Shown: positions 26,755 to 36,072, numbered from the stretch's first letter. The stretch is DNA of 64,000 bases from UBA7672 sp963738625 (GCA_963738625.1 CAVTXH010000003.1:806001-870000), one strand, 5' to 3'. Made by a program: numbers and translations. Notes: a model not told the origin generated them from the letters alone.

Positions 26755-28686
26755 ATGAAATTTCGCATGCTTGTGTCGGCTGTGGCGCTCGGCGCCGCCG
26801 CCCTGCTCGCATCGTGCTCGACGGCGGCGGACCAGCAGGCTGGCGACACGGCTCAAACCGCTGCCGCCCAGCCGGCAGGTCCACATCCGGGCGAAGCCGT
26901 CTACAAGCAGCGCTGCGCGACCTGCCACGACAATTCCGAAGCCACCAAGGCGCCTGCGCGCGAAATGATGACGCGCCTGTCGCCGGGTCAGATCACCAAC
27001 GCGCTGATCACCGGCATCATGATTCCGCAGGCTGTCGGCCTGTCGTCGAAGGATGTCTCTGACGTCTCCAACTATCTCGGCCTCGCCACTGCGCCCGACG
27101 ACAGCTGGATCACCGCCATGAAGTGCCCGGCCGCGCGCGCGACGCCCAGGCTCACAGCCGCGCCGACCGTCGCCACCTTCGGCTTCGACGTCACCAACCA
27201 GCGCCGCCTCGACCCGGCAAAAGTCGGCCTCGCCGGCAAGGACCTGACGCAGCTCGAACTCGCCTGGTCCATCGCCTTCCCGCAGGCGATCACCATGCGC
27301 TCGCAGGCAGCCGTCGTCGGCAACACGCTCTTCCTCCCCGTGGGCGAGAGCAATAACCGGCTATTCGCGTTCGACATCTCCGACAACGCCAAGCCCTGCA
27401 TCCAGTGGGTCTACCAGGGCGACCGCACGCTGCGCACCAGCGCAGGCTTCGGCACGCGCCTGGACGGCAAGAAGGTCGTCATGGTCGGCGACATGGGCGG
27501 CTACATCCACATGATCGACGCCATGACCGGCAAGGAGCTCTGGGCGCAGCACATGGGCCTCTTCCCCGGCTCCGTCTCTACCGGCACGCCGGTCCTCGTC
27601 GGCGACAAGGTGATCGCGCCCTCCTCGCAGTACGAGATCATGCTCGCCGCGCAGGACAGCTACGAATGCTGCAAGATCCACGGCGGGGTCGTTGCGATGG
27701 ACGCGAAGACCGGCAAGCGCGTGTGGGAAGGCCACACGATGGAGCAGGCCAAGCCGATCAAGGATCGCGGCGACGGCCGGATGATCTGGGGGCCCTCGGG
27801 CGCACCGGTGTGGAACTCGCCGTCGATCGACCTCAAGCGCCAGCAGATTTATGTCGGGACGGGCGAGGCCAACTCGGCGCCCGCCCACAAGAACACCAAC
27901 GCCATCATATCCTTCAGTCTCAAGGACGGTTCGATCAAGTGGTCGCACCAGGCGACGCCCGACGATGTGTTCAACGTCGGCTGCAATCCGCGGGGCGGCC
28001 CCAAAAACTGCCCTAAAGAAGGCGAGACTGTCTTCCGCGATGTCGACTTCGGTGCGTCCACCATCATCGCGAAGGCGCCGAACGGCAAAGACCTCGTCCT
28101 CGCGGGCCAGAAGGCCGGCACGGTGTGGGCGATGGATCCCGACACCGGCGCCGTCGTGTGGCGCCGCGACATCGGCACAGGCGGCCCCAATGGCGGCATC
28201 CACTGGGGCATCGCCGCCGACGACACGCACGTCTATGCGCCAATCTCCTATCCCGGCCGCTCGATCCCCGGACAGGAGGTGCCCGCCGACCTCAAGCCCG
28301 GCCTCTATGCGATCAACCTCAATGACGGCGCGATCGACTGGAAGTTCGAGGTGAAGGCCGACTGCACCGAAACGCGGCGCAAGTTCGTGCCGCGCTGCAA
28401 CAGCCTCTTCGGCCTCTCCGGCGCGCCCACCGTCATTGGCGACCATATCATCACGGGCGGCCTCGACGGGCGCGTCTACATGGTCGAGCGCAAGACAGGC
28501 AAGCTGGTCTGGACGTTCGACACCGCCCGCGACTTCGAAACGCTGAATGGCGTCAAGGGCAACGGCGCCTCAGTCGACAACGCGTCGATCATCGCCGCCA
28601 ACGGCCTTGTGATCATGAACTCAGGCTACGGCCTGTTCGGACAAGGCGCGGGCAATGTCATGCTCGCGTTCAAGCCGAAAAGCTGA
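26755..28686 (+). CDS. Quinoprotein dehydrogenase lipoprotein, paralogue 2
   Basis: 643 residues with the same design as the gene upstream: lipobox Cys 21 (LLASC), CATCH at 54-58, and the propeller with vicinal Cys 305-306 (YECCKIHGG). The heme-distal part (MMTRLSPGQITNALITGIM) supplies methionines that could ligate iron. I choose the ATG at 26755 because GGGAGGA is six bases upstream; the ATG at 26749 abuts it. Electrons from substrate oxidation at PQQ would pass to the fused heme and then to a periplasmic or membrane acceptor. The gap to paralogue 1 (about 120 bases) holds a CCTGACG/CGTCAGG hairpin at 26645-26679. Confidence 0.88.
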   Translation: MKFRMLVSAVALGAAALLASCSTAADQQAGDTAQTAAAQPAGPHPGEAVYKQRCATCHDNSEATKAPAREMMTRLSPGQITNALITGIMIPQAVGLSSKDVSDVSNYLGLATAPDDSWITAMKCPAARATPRLTAAPTVATFGFDVTNQRRLDPAKVGLAGKDLTQLELAWSIAFPQAITMRSQAAVVGNTLFLPVGESNNRLFAFDISDNAKPCIQWVYQGDRTLRTSAGFGTRLDGKKVVMVGDMGGYIHMIDAMTGKELWAQHMGLFPGSVSTGTPVLVGDKVIAPSSQYEIMLAAQDSYECCKIHGGVVAMDAKTGKRVWEGHTMEQAKPIKDRGDGRMIWGPSGAPVWNSPSIDLKRQQIYVGTGEANSAPAHKNTNAIISFSLKDGSIKWSHQATPDDVFNVGCNPRGGPKNCPKEGETVFRDVDFGASTIIAKAPNGKDLVLAGQKAGTVWAMDPDTGAVVWRRDIGTGGPNGGIHWGIAADDTHVYAPISYPGRSIPGQEVPADLKPGLYAINLNDGAIDWKFEVKADCTETRRKFVPRCNSLFGLSGAPTVIGDHIITGGLDGRVYMVERKTGKLVWTFDTARDFETLNGVKGNGASVDNASIIAANGLVIMNSGYGLFGQGAGNVMLAFKPKS

Positions 28687-28728
28687 CCCGGCCGACAGAG
28701 CCGGAAAACATTGCGGGAGGAGACACCC

Positions 28729-30657
28729 ATGCGCAAGTCATGGATGGCGGCGCTTGTTGGCGCTGCCGCACTGGCGAGCTGCTCGACCGGCGCTGAACCG
28801 GCGCTGGTTGCACAAGCCGATCCGCACGCAGGCCTCGCCACCGCCTCCTCGAAAGCCGCCGGTGAGGCGATCTACAAGCAGCACTGCGCGACCTGCCACG
28901 ACAATCCGGACGCCACCAAGTCGCCCTCGCGCGAAACGCTGAGCCGCGTCTCGGCGCTCTACGTCACCAATGCCTTGATCATGGGCAAGATGACGGCTCA
29001 GGGCGCAGCGCTCTCCGCAGTCGAAGTCTCCAACGTCTCCGACTATCTCTCCGCCGGCGAAGCCAACGCCACCGGCTGGATCGAGCCCAACCGCTGCCCT
29101 GCGAACAAACGCACGCCGAAACTCAACACGAAACCTACCGTCGCCGGTTTCGGCTTCGACTATTCCAACAAGCGCGAGCTGTCGTTCGCTGAGGCCGGCT
29201 TCAAGCCGGGCGATCTCGATAATCTGGAGGTCGCCTGGGTGATGGCCTTCCCGCAGGTCGGCACCATGCGCGGCCAGGCCGCGATCGTCGGCGACACCAT
29301 GTTCCTGCCGATGGCCGACAACAACCGTGTCTTTGCGCTCGACATTTCGGGCGACAAGCCCTGCGTGCAGTGGACCTATGACGGCGGCCGCGCCCTGCGC
29401 ACCTCCGCCGGCTACGGCGAGATGTCCAACGGCAAGAAGATCATCATGGTCGGCGACATGGGCGGCTTCGTGCACGCCATCGACGCAAAGACCGGCAAGA
29501 AACTCTGGGAAACCGACGTCAAGTTCTTCAAGAACCAGATGGTGACGTCGACGCCCGTCCTCTACAAGGACCGCGTCTTCGCTCCGATTTCGCAGTACGA
29601 ACTCGCGAGCGCTTCATCGGACGCCTATGTCTGCTGCAAGGCGCGCGGCGGCATCACCGCCATCGACGCCAGGACCGGCAAGAAGATCTGGGCGCAAGCC
29701 ACCATGCCCGAAGCCAAGCCGATCAAGGATCGCGGCGACGGCCAGATGATCTGGGGGCCGTCCGGCGCGCCGATCTGGAACTCCGCCTCGCTCGATGTGA
29801 AGCGCAATCGCCTTTACGTGGGCACCGGCGAAGCCAATTCCGGCCCGGCCCACCCGAACACCGACGCCCTGATGTCGTTCGACCTCGACACCGGCAAGAT
29901 CCTCTGGAGCCACCAGGCGACGGCGGACGACGTCTACAATGCCGGCTGCTTCCCCGGCCGCGAGACCAACAAGAACTGCTCGGGGCCTACGGTCTATCGT
30001 GATGTCGACTTCGGCGCCTCGACCATCCTCGCCACCGCGCCCAACGGGAAGGACATCGTGCTCGCCGGCCAGAAGTCGGGCTCGATGTGGGCGATGAACC
30101 CGGACAATGGCGACGTCGTCTGGCGCACGGCGCTGGGCCACGGCACGGCGATGGGCGGCATCCACTGGGGCATCGCGGCAGACGACAAGTACGTCTACGC
30201 ACCGATTTCCAACACCGGCCGTCCGGTTCCCACCGACCCCGCCTACGACGCCAACCTGATCAAGCCCGGCCTCTTCGCGCTCAACCTCAACGACGGCTCG
30301 GTCGCCTGGTCGTTCCATACGCAGGCCGACTGCACCGGCGACAGACAGAAACGCCTGCCGCAATGCGCGCGCCTGTTCGGCCTGTCGGCAGCGCCCAGCG
30401 TGATCGGCGATTATGTCGTCGCCGGAGGCCTCGACGGCTGGCTCTACGTGCTCGACCGCAAGACCGGCGCCCTCAAGTGGAAATACGACACCGCGCAGAC
30501 CTATCACGGCGTCAACGGCGTCGAAGGCAATGGCGGATCGATCGATGCGGCCTCGATCATCGCCACGCACGGCTTGCTGATCATGAACTCCGGCTACGGC
30601 ATGTTCGGCCAGGCGCCTGGCAACGTGATGATCGCGTTCAAGCCGAAGAAGGGCTGA
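28729..30657 (+). CDS. Quinoprotein dehydrogenase lipoprotein, paralogue 3
   Basis: 642 residues. Lipobox Cys 18 (AALASC), CATCH at 53-57, and the propeller with vicinal Cys 302-303 (YVCCKARGG). It is closest in sequence to paralogue 2 (for example TMPEAKPIKDRGDGQMIWG and YRDVDFGASTI recur). The ATG at 28729 follows GGGAGGAG with ideal spacing, 42 bases after the previous stop, so genes 2 and 3 are one transcript. No PQQ synthesis genes are present in the window, so the cofactor must be made from genes elsewhere or imported. The stop is five bases from that of the convergent regulator gene. Confidence 0.88.
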   Translation: MRKSWMAALVGAAALASCSTGAEPALVAQADPHAGLATASSKAAGEAIYKQHCATCHDNPDATKSPSRETLSRVSALYVTNALIMGKMTAQGAALSAVEVSNVSDYLSAGEANATGWIEPNRCPANKRTPKLNTKPTVAGFGFDYSNKRELSFAEAGFKPGDLDNLEVAWVMAFPQVGTMRGQAAIVGDTMFLPMADNNRVFALDISGDKPCVQWTYDGGRALRTSAGYGEMSNGKKIIMVGDMGGFVHAIDAKTGKKLWETDVKFFKNQMVTSTPVLYKDRVFAPISQYELASASSDAYVCCKARGGITAIDARTGKKIWAQATMPEAKPIKDRGDGQMIWGPSGAPIWNSASLDVKRNRLYVGTGEANSGPAHPNTDALMSFDLDTGKILWSHQATADDVYNAGCFPGRETNKNCSGPTVYRDVDFGASTILATAPNGKDIVLAGQKSGSMWAMNPDNGDVVWRTALGHGTAMGGIHWGIAADDKYVYAPISNTGRPVPTDPAYDANLIKPGLFALNLNDGSVAWSFHTQADCTGDRQKRLPQCARLFGLSAAPSVIGDYVVAGGLDGWLYVLDRKTGALKWKYDTAQTYHGVNGVEGNGGSIDAASIIATHGLLIMNSGYGMFGQAPGNVMIAFKPKKG

Positions 30658-30662
30658 GAGCG

Positions 30663-32672
30663 CTACATTGCCCTCATCTGAGCGCAAACGGATTTCGGCT
30701 CTGTCTGACAGAAGTCCGGCCAAGTCCCGCTCGAACGCCAGTAGTCAACGAGACCGAGGTGCTCGAACACTGGGATAATGCGCGGATCGGCTCGCGCCGG
30801 CGCCATCCACGGCATGAACAGGTAGGGAATTTCTGGGAGCACGTTGGGCGCCGCCAGCCATGCTTCGTCTTCCGGGTCGATCACCGATTTGCGCATGTCG
30901 GGAAACAGCTGAGCCGCGGCCGCGAACGTCAGGTCGAGTTGACCAAGGCCCGCGCCCGCAGACAGGCAGGTGAGCAGCATGGGCCTGTCCTCCCCCGCCA
31001 AGGAGCAATCCTTGCGGACAGCCTCGACCGCCTTGGCATCGCGCCGCTCGACGACTGCGAGAGCCGAATTGAGCAACGCCCGGTGCTGAGTTGAAATTCC
31101 CGTCCGCACCGGAACGGGCTTGTCGATCAGGACTCGGGCCTCTTCCGGGCTTGCCCACCAGAGAGCCGTTGTCGTGCGCAGCTCAGCCGCGCGCGAATAG
31201 CTAGGGCCAGCTCGGCGGTCAATCTCGGCGAACGTCGCTCTGACTTCGCTCGCTCGCCCAGCCATCATCAGCGCTGTCGCCTGCCGGACCATCTTGCCGA
31301 TATCGAGCGGATCATGCGCCCGCCCCTTGGCGACCGCGGTCAACGCCTTGTCCACCTCTCCGGTCGCCATGTAGACGCCATTCAGAAATCCGGAGCCGCC
31401 GCCGCCCTCGGGGTCGGCCGCGACGCCACGGAGCACCAGGTCGAGGCGCTCGGCCCAGCGCGGCGTCGGGGTCGCCAGCATCCGGCCTGCGTAGGCGCTG
31501 CCCACGCCAGGGCCGATCTTCAGCGCAAGATCGGCGGCGGCCCTGGCCTCTCGCCATTGCGCCGGCCGCTCGGAGAGCCCGATCATCGGCAGCGACTGCA
31601 TCCCTTCGATCGCAACTGACAAATGCCCTTCCGGGAGGTCTGGAGCGAGGCGCGCCATCCGGCGCGCCAACGCAAGAGCTGCTAGATGATCGCCTTCGTT
31701 GAGAAGCCTGAGCTGGTTCAGATAAATGACCGCGATCTCGGCCGCGTTGGGCCTGTCCAAGGTCAGCACGCGCATGGCTCCATCCCACGAGACCGCACGC
31801 GCGATTTCGGTCGACAGCTGGTCGACGAAGGCGTTGGTGTTGCGCGCATCGTCCTCGACCGTCGCATTCAAGAGCGTGACGCCGCTTTTTGCGTGATCGA
31901 CGCGGACAAAGACCCGGGCGAAATTGCCGCTTCTCACGACATTGCCGTCCACCAGAAGGCGGGCGCTGAGCTTGCTTGCCGCTTGCGACTTGAGTTCGCC
32001 AGTGAAAGGCGCGGCCTTGGCCGGCGCCACTACGCTTACACCCGCACGATTCAGCTCCTCGGCGATAGCAGCAGGAACGGCGTGGGCAAGAGCCCGCGCC
32101 TCGGCATCGCCATCCGGAGCGTCGAATGGCAGCACGGCGATCATCATGGGCGCCGTTACATCGGCGGTCCGGCTGTTGCGGATGCCGAGCCAGATCACCG
32201 CAACCAGCAGCACCGCAACGACTGGAATGACAAAGAAGATCGCCGGCCGGCCCAGCCACGCGGGAGGTTTCACGACCGGTGGGGCGGCGGCGGCGGATTC
32301 CGAACTGGTCAAGACCGGGGCAATATCCGGTCCCGCGGCGTGCAGCCGGTACCCGACTTTCGCGATGGTCTCGACCTCGAAGGCCCCGCTCGATTCGCCG
32401 AGCTTGCGCAGCCGGTAGATGCAGCGGTTGAGCGAATCCTCGCCCACCACCACGCCTTTCCAACAGGTCTCGATAAGCTCCTCCCGGGAGATCACCTCCC
32501 CGCGCCTGCGGGCGAGCGCCACCAGGACCTGTAGAATCCTCGGTTCGAGCGTTTCGGCGCGCCCGAAAAACTCTACCTGTCGCACCGAGGGGCGAACCCT
32601 CAGTACGCCAAGTTCGAAATCGGGTTCGCGAGCCAGATCCACGAAAATCATCCGAAAATCAGCGGCCGTCAC
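30663..32672 (-). CDS. CadC-like membrane-anchored winged-helix regulator with TPR-like C terminus
   Basis: 669 residues. An N-terminal OmpR/PhoB-type winged helix (about 18-112: ELGVLRVRPSVRQVEF, ILQVLVALARRRGEVISREELI, DSLNRCIYRLRKL, TIAKVGYRL) is joined by a Ser/Pro-rich linker to one membrane helix (about 143-165). An extracytoplasmic TolB/FlgO-like domain beginning MMIAVLPFDAPDGD and an alpha-solenoid region follow. This ToxR/CadC design lets a periplasmic signal control DNA binding directly. The start is uncertain: GTG at 32672 or ATG at 32651, both with weak ribosome sites. Its convergent position suggests, but does not show, control of the quinoprotein genes. Confidence 0.82.
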   Translation of the reverse strand: MTAADFRMIFVDLAREPDFELGVLRVRPSVRQVEFFGRAETLEPRILQVLVALARRRGEVISREELIETCWKGVVVGEDSLNRCIYRLRKLGESSGAFEVETIAKVGYRLHAAGPDIAPVLTSSESAAAAPPVVKPPAWLGRPAIFFVIPVVAVLLVAVIWLGIRNSRTADVTAPMMIAVLPFDAPDGDAEARALAHAVPAAIAEELNRAGVSVVAPAKAAPFTGELKSQAASKLSARLLVDGNVVRSGNFARVFVRVDHAKSGVTLLNATVEDDARNTNAFVDQLSTEIARAVSWDGAMRVLTLDRPNAAEIAVIYLNQLRLLNEGDHLAALALARRMARLAPDLPEGHLSVAIEGMQSLPMIGLSERPAQWREARAAADLALKIGPGVGSAYAGRMLATPTPRWAERLDLVLRGVAADPEGGGGSGFLNGVYMATGEVDKALTAVAKGRAHDPLDIGKMVRQATALMMAGRASEVRATFAEIDRRAGPSYSRAAELRTTTALWWASPEEARVLIDKPVPVRTGISTQHRALLNSALAVVERRDAKAVEAVRKDCSLAGEDRPMLLTCLSAGAGLGQLDLTFAAAAQLFPDMRKSVIDPEDEAWLAAPNVLPEIPYLFMPWMAPARADPRIIPVFEHLGLVDYWRSSGTWPDFCQTEPKSVCAQMRAM

Positions 32673-32901
32673 CGCCTGATCAGGGCACGATCAGATCGCC
32701 GTCCAATCTCATCCGGCTGAAACCGGGCTGTCTGCCCTGGCGATCCGATGCGGGTCGCAGGTGAGGACCACAGCCATGACCAACTCAATCCCGGCATCCC
32801 AAAGGCCTTCAGTTTCGGCCCGCGGTCCGGCCGGCGTCTTTTCGACGCCTGAGGTCCGATCCGTTCCGTCTGCAATTCACCTTAACCCACGGAGAACCAC
32901 C

Positions 32902-33246
32902 ATGTCTCGCACCTTCAAATTCGCCATCGCCGCTTTCGCCATTTCCATGACCCTGGCCCCCGCCACGCTCGCCCAGGTCGGCATCGAGCAAGTGTCCGCC
33001 CGCGTCGCCTACGGCGATCTCGACATGTCGACCGTCGCTGGCGGAAAGACGCTGCTGAAGCGCATCGAAAGCGCGGCCCGCAGAGTTTGCGGCGACGCCG
33101 GGCCGCGCAGTCCGCTGAAACCTCGGTCCGTCCCCGTGTGCCGCCGTGAAACGGTCGAAAGCGCGATCCGCAGGATCAATATCACGACATTGACTCTCGC
33201 CTGGAACGGCGCCGAACGCGGCCAGACCCAGCTTTCCGCCCGCTGA
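32902..33246 (+). CDS. UrcA family exported protein
   Basis: 114 residues with a signal peptide ending TLAQ. The mature part has the UrcA pattern: VRVAYGDLDMSTVAGGKTLLKRIESAARRVCG and a second Cys in VPVCRRETVESAIRRIN, giving the conserved cysteine pair. UrcA proteins are small periplasmic proteins widespread in Caulobacterales and Sphingomonadales with no established biochemical role. The ATG at 32902 follows ACGGAGAACC. An upstream GTG extension (32761) lacks a ribosome site and is rejected. It is monocistronic and divergent from the CadC-like gene. Confidence 0.83.
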   Translation: MSRTFKFAIAAFAISMTLAPATLAQVGIEQVSARVAYGDLDMSTVAGGKTLLKRIESAARRVCGDAGPRSPLKPRSVPVCRRETVESAIRRINITTLTLAWNGAERGQTQLSAR

Positions 33247-33451
33247 CGGCCGGCGGAACAAACCGGCTGGCGGCGTGAATCTACGCACGCGCCGGCCGAC
33301 GCCTTGGCGGCCTGCGGGTCCCTCTCCCGTCGTGTCTGCTCGCGGACGGACGTCATGCCGGCGCCCGTCCGCTACTTTTTTGTCCGGCCCTTCCGGCTTG
33401 TCACTGCCCGCCAGCCGCCTTTAGTGACGTTGACGCGAACGGAGGCGAGCC

Positions 33452-34456
33452 ATGGCGAACGGCAAGGACAAGCTGGTCCGCGACCAGCCGACGGAGATGC
33501 CCTCCGAACAGGGGCCGCTCGCGCCGTATCGTGGGGCACAGCCGCCCGCGCCGAAATGGTTCGAGGACGCGGTCGCTGCGCCCTATCGGACCGCCTTCAC
33601 AGAATGCCAGGGCGCACGCATCCACTACCAGTCCTGGGGCGACGGCGCGAAGCCCGGCCTGCTGCTCGTCCACGGCAATGGCGCGCACGCCCACTGGTGG
33701 GACTTCGTCGCGCCCTATCTCAACGACGACTATCATGTCGTCGCGATGACCTTTTCCGGCATGGGCGACAGCGACTGGCGCGCCGACTACACGATGGACA
33801 CCTTCGCGAAGGAGCAGCTCGCCGTGTGCGAGGCCGCCGGCCTCTTCGCCCACGCCGAAAAGCCGATCATCGTCGCGCACTCCTTCGGCGGCTTCGTCAC
33901 CATCCTCACCGGCGCCGAGTACGGCGACCGCTTCGCCGGAATCGTCATCGTCGATAGCCCCGTGAACCCGCCCGACCGGCATCGCCGCGGTCCGCCCAAA
34001 GTGCACGGCGGCAAGGTCTATCCTACGCTCGAGGCCGCGCTTGCCCGCTTCCGCCTCGCCCCGCCCCAGCCGTGCGAGAACCACTATATCATGGACTACA
34101 TAGCGCGCTGGTCGCTCCGGAAGGCGGCGCTCGCTGACGGAACCGGCGATGGCTGGGCGTGGAAATTCGATCCGTCGATCTGGCAGCACTTCTCCGTCTC
34201 CCGCCCGCCGCAGGACCTGCTCAAGGAAACCCGCTGCCGCATCGCCCTCTTCAAGGGCGACAAGTCGATCATCTGGGAAGACGATGTCGGCGACTACATG
34301 CGCGACCTGCTAAACCGCCAGGTGCCCTTCATCGAGATCCCGGAAGCCCGCCACCATGTGATGCTCGACCAGCCGCTCGCCTTCGTCGCGGCCCTGCGCA
34401 CCCTGCTGCAGGAATGGCGGCATTCGGAGCCCAACAGGATAGCCCCGGCGCGCTGA
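33452..34456 (+). CDS. Alpha/beta hydrolase
   Basis: 334 residues of the alpha/beta-hydrolase fold, probably cytoplasmic as no signal is seen. The oxyanion segment is LLLVHGNGAHAHWWDF, strand 4 ends FSGMGDSDWR, the nucleophile Ser is in VAHSFGGF, and the C-terminal His is in ARHHVMLDQP. A 40-residue polar N-terminal extension precedes the core. The ATG at 33452 follows GGAGG. With the flavoprotein and tautomerase genes downstream it suggests breakdown of an organic compound. Hydrolysis of a ring-cleavage product or ester is an inference. Confidence 0.85.
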   Translation: MANGKDKLVRDQPTEMPSEQGPLAPYRGAQPPAPKWFEDAVAAPYRTAFTECQGARIHYQSWGDGAKPGLLLVHGNGAHAHWWDFVAPYLNDDYHVVAMTFSGMGDSDWRADYTMDTFAKEQLAVCEAAGLFAHAEKPIIVAHSFGGFVTILTGAEYGDRFAGIVIVDSPVNPPDRHRRGPPKVHGGKVYPTLEAALARFRLAPPQPCENHYIMDYIARWSLRKAALADGTGDGWAWKFDPSIWQHFSVSRPPQDLLKETRCRIALFKGDKSIIWEDDVGDYMRDLLNRQVPFIEIPEARHHVMLDQPLAFVAALRTLLQEWRHSEPNRIAPAR

Positions 34457-34492
34457 CCGGAGACAGCGCGCTGGGGTCTCTCTCTCCCGTCG

Positions 34493-35635
34493 TCAGCCGT
34501 CGATATCCAGCCCCAAGGCCAGACGCCCCGTGTACCGGAGCTGCGGCTTTTCCTGCAGCGGATGGTAGCGCGCGCCCTGCACGTCGCGGAACGCACGCTC
34601 CAGTCCGAGATCGCGATAGAACGAGGCGCCGCCCGCAACCTCCATCGCCCGCTCCACCGTCCTGATCGCGCCCTGCGCCGCCAGCGTGCGGCCGATCATG
34701 CAGCGGTTGGTGGCGTCCGGCCCCGGCGCTCCCGCCGCGACGTTGGCGATCATGTCGTTCAGCGCCATCACCGCGCCGGCGAAGGCGTTGTCCATCTCGC
34801 CCACAAGGCTGAGCAGCGCGTCGTCCGCATGTTTCTTTCTCGCGACCTGCAACGCCTTTGCCCGCGCGCCTTCGGCGACGCCGATATAGGCCGAATAGAT
34901 CAGCGGAAACGCGATCATGCTGATGATGTGGAACAGCGGATGCCACTTGCCCTGCGGCCGGCGGCCGGCGATCGCGGCGTCAGCGACGAACACGTCTTTC
35001 AGCTCGATGTCGTGGCTGCCCGTGCCCCGCATGCCCAAGACGCGCCAGGTGTCGAGGATGGAAACGCCTTTCGCCTTCAGCGGCACGCCGAAGTGCAGCA
35101 CGGTCGGCCCGGCCTGCGGATCGTCATAGACAGCGCTGGTCATCAGGAGGTCGCCCGCCGGACAGCCGCTGGAGAAGACCTTGCGCGCGCTGATCAGGAA
35201 GCCGCCTTCCGTCTTCATCGCAGCGCCAGCGCTCTTCAGCCAGTCGGATCCGCCGCTGGAGACCAGCACGAGATTCTCCGCCGCGACGCGCTTCAGCAGC
35301 CCGTCCGTCGGCGCCTGCTGGTGACGCCAGCGCCACGCCGCCGTGGCGACGAGGTGCGCGTGCATCGAGAAAGCGAGCGACGTCGATCCGCAGCCGGCGC
35401 CAAGCCGGCGGATGACCTGGCACATCTCGGCATAGCCGATGTCGCCGCCGCCAAACTCGGCGGGTACGCATGCTTTGAAGAACCCTTCGTTCTTGAGCAG
35501 CTGGTAGCCGCCCGAAACGAAACTCTCCTCGGCGTCGTGGTGCGCCGCTTCGGCTGCAATCTCGGCGGCGATGCGATCGGCGGCCGCAAGCCAGTCGGTC
35601 CCGGCTCTTGGCCTTGCAATCGTGTCTGTGGACAT
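34493..35635 (-). CDS. Acyl-CoA dehydrogenase-like flavoprotein (monooxygenase type)
   Basis: 380 residues. It has the acyl-CoA dehydrogenase fold: N-terminal helical domain (LLKNEGFFKACVPAEFGGGDI), middle beta domain (LVSSGGSDWLKSAGAA, ISARKVFSSGCPAGD) and C-terminal four-helix domain (AIRTVERAMEVAGGASFYRD). The usual catalytic Glu/CoA features are not evident. The H-A-H-L segment and the tail resemble the DszC/HsaA/HpaB-like flavin-dependent oxygenase branch more than fatty-acyl dehydrogenases, so oxygenation of an aromatic substrate is plausible. The ATG at 35635 has GAGGAGGA. It is probably cotranscribed with the tautomerase gene upstream (55-base gap). Confidence 0.82.
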   Translation of the reverse strand: MSTDTIARPRAGTDWLAAADRIAAEIAAEAAHHDAEESFVSGGYQLLKNEGFFKACVPAEFGGGDIGYAEMCQVIRRLGAGCGSTSLAFSMHAHLVATAAWRWRHQQAPTDGLLKRVAAENLVLVSSGGSDWLKSAGAAMKTEGGFLISARKVFSSGCPAGDLLMTSAVYDDPQAGPTVLHFGVPLKAKGVSILDTWRVLGMRGTGSHDIELKDVFVADAAIAGRRPQGKWHPLFHIISMIAFPLIYSAYIGVAEGARAKALQVARKKHADDALLSLVGEMDNAFAGAVMALNDMIANVAAGAPGPDATNRCMIGRTLAAQGAIRTVERAMEVAGGASFYRDLGLERAFRDVQGARYHPLQEKPQLRYTGRLALGLDIDG

Positions 35636-35688
35636 CTTGTCCTCCTCATTGGACTTGTGGCGCCCCTAACCCCAGACGATCGGCTGCC

Positions 35689-35904
35689 TTACCTGTCCCT
35701 CATCGCCTTGACGTCGGACGTCGTCAGAGGATTGCCGCCGATGGCCCATTCGCCGCTTTCGATTTCCTGGACGCGAACCCAGGTGACCGGGCGCATGGCC
35801 TCGCCTTCGACCGACACCATGGCGTCGGTCACCTTCGTAATCATGGTCTTCTTCTGCTCCGGCGTGAACACGCCCTTGATGAGTTGGATATCGACGAGAG
35901 GCAT
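35689..35904 (-). CDS. 4-oxalocrotonate tautomerase family protein
   Basis: 71 residues beginning MPLVDIQLIKGVF, so after Met removal the N-terminal catalytic Pro-1 of the 4-OT superfamily is available. The remaining pattern (PEQKKTMITKVTDAMV, RPVTWVRVQEIESGEWAIGG) matches small 4-OT enzymes. The ATG at 35904 is fixed by the need for Pro at position 2 and has GGAGAT upstream; the longer frame would bury the proline. It is first in an operon with the flavoprotein and divergent from the HxlR regulator gene, which probably controls it. Confidence 0.87.
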   Translation of the reverse strand: MPLVDIQLIKGVFTPEQKKTMITKVTDAMVSVEGEAMRPVTWVRVQEIESGEWAIGGNPLTTSDVKAMRDR

Positions 35905-35979
35905 TTGCGTATCTCCATTGTGTTCCGCAGGTTCTGCGCCTGCGTGAGGGAACATTCGCGGAGAACGCACCTCGCCCGC

Positions 35980-36017
35980 CAGTTCTGAAACTGAAGTCGA
36001 GCAGTACGGAAACTGAA
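35980..36017. promoter_or_regulatory. Paired operator-like repeats between tautomerase and HxlR genes
   Basis: CAGTTCTGAAACTGAA (35980-35995) and CAGTACGGAAACTGAA (36002-36017) agree at 14 of 16 positions and are exactly 22 bases apart, about two helical turns. The first contains the dyad CAGTT-N4-AACTG. They lie midway between the divergent starts at 35904 and 36073, the expected place for the binding site of the HxlR-type protein. Confidence 0.6.
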
Positions 36018-36072
36018 CTAGGCCGTGGCCGCCGGGAGGCGTAATCTCAGGCTCGAGGATGGGAGACGTTCA

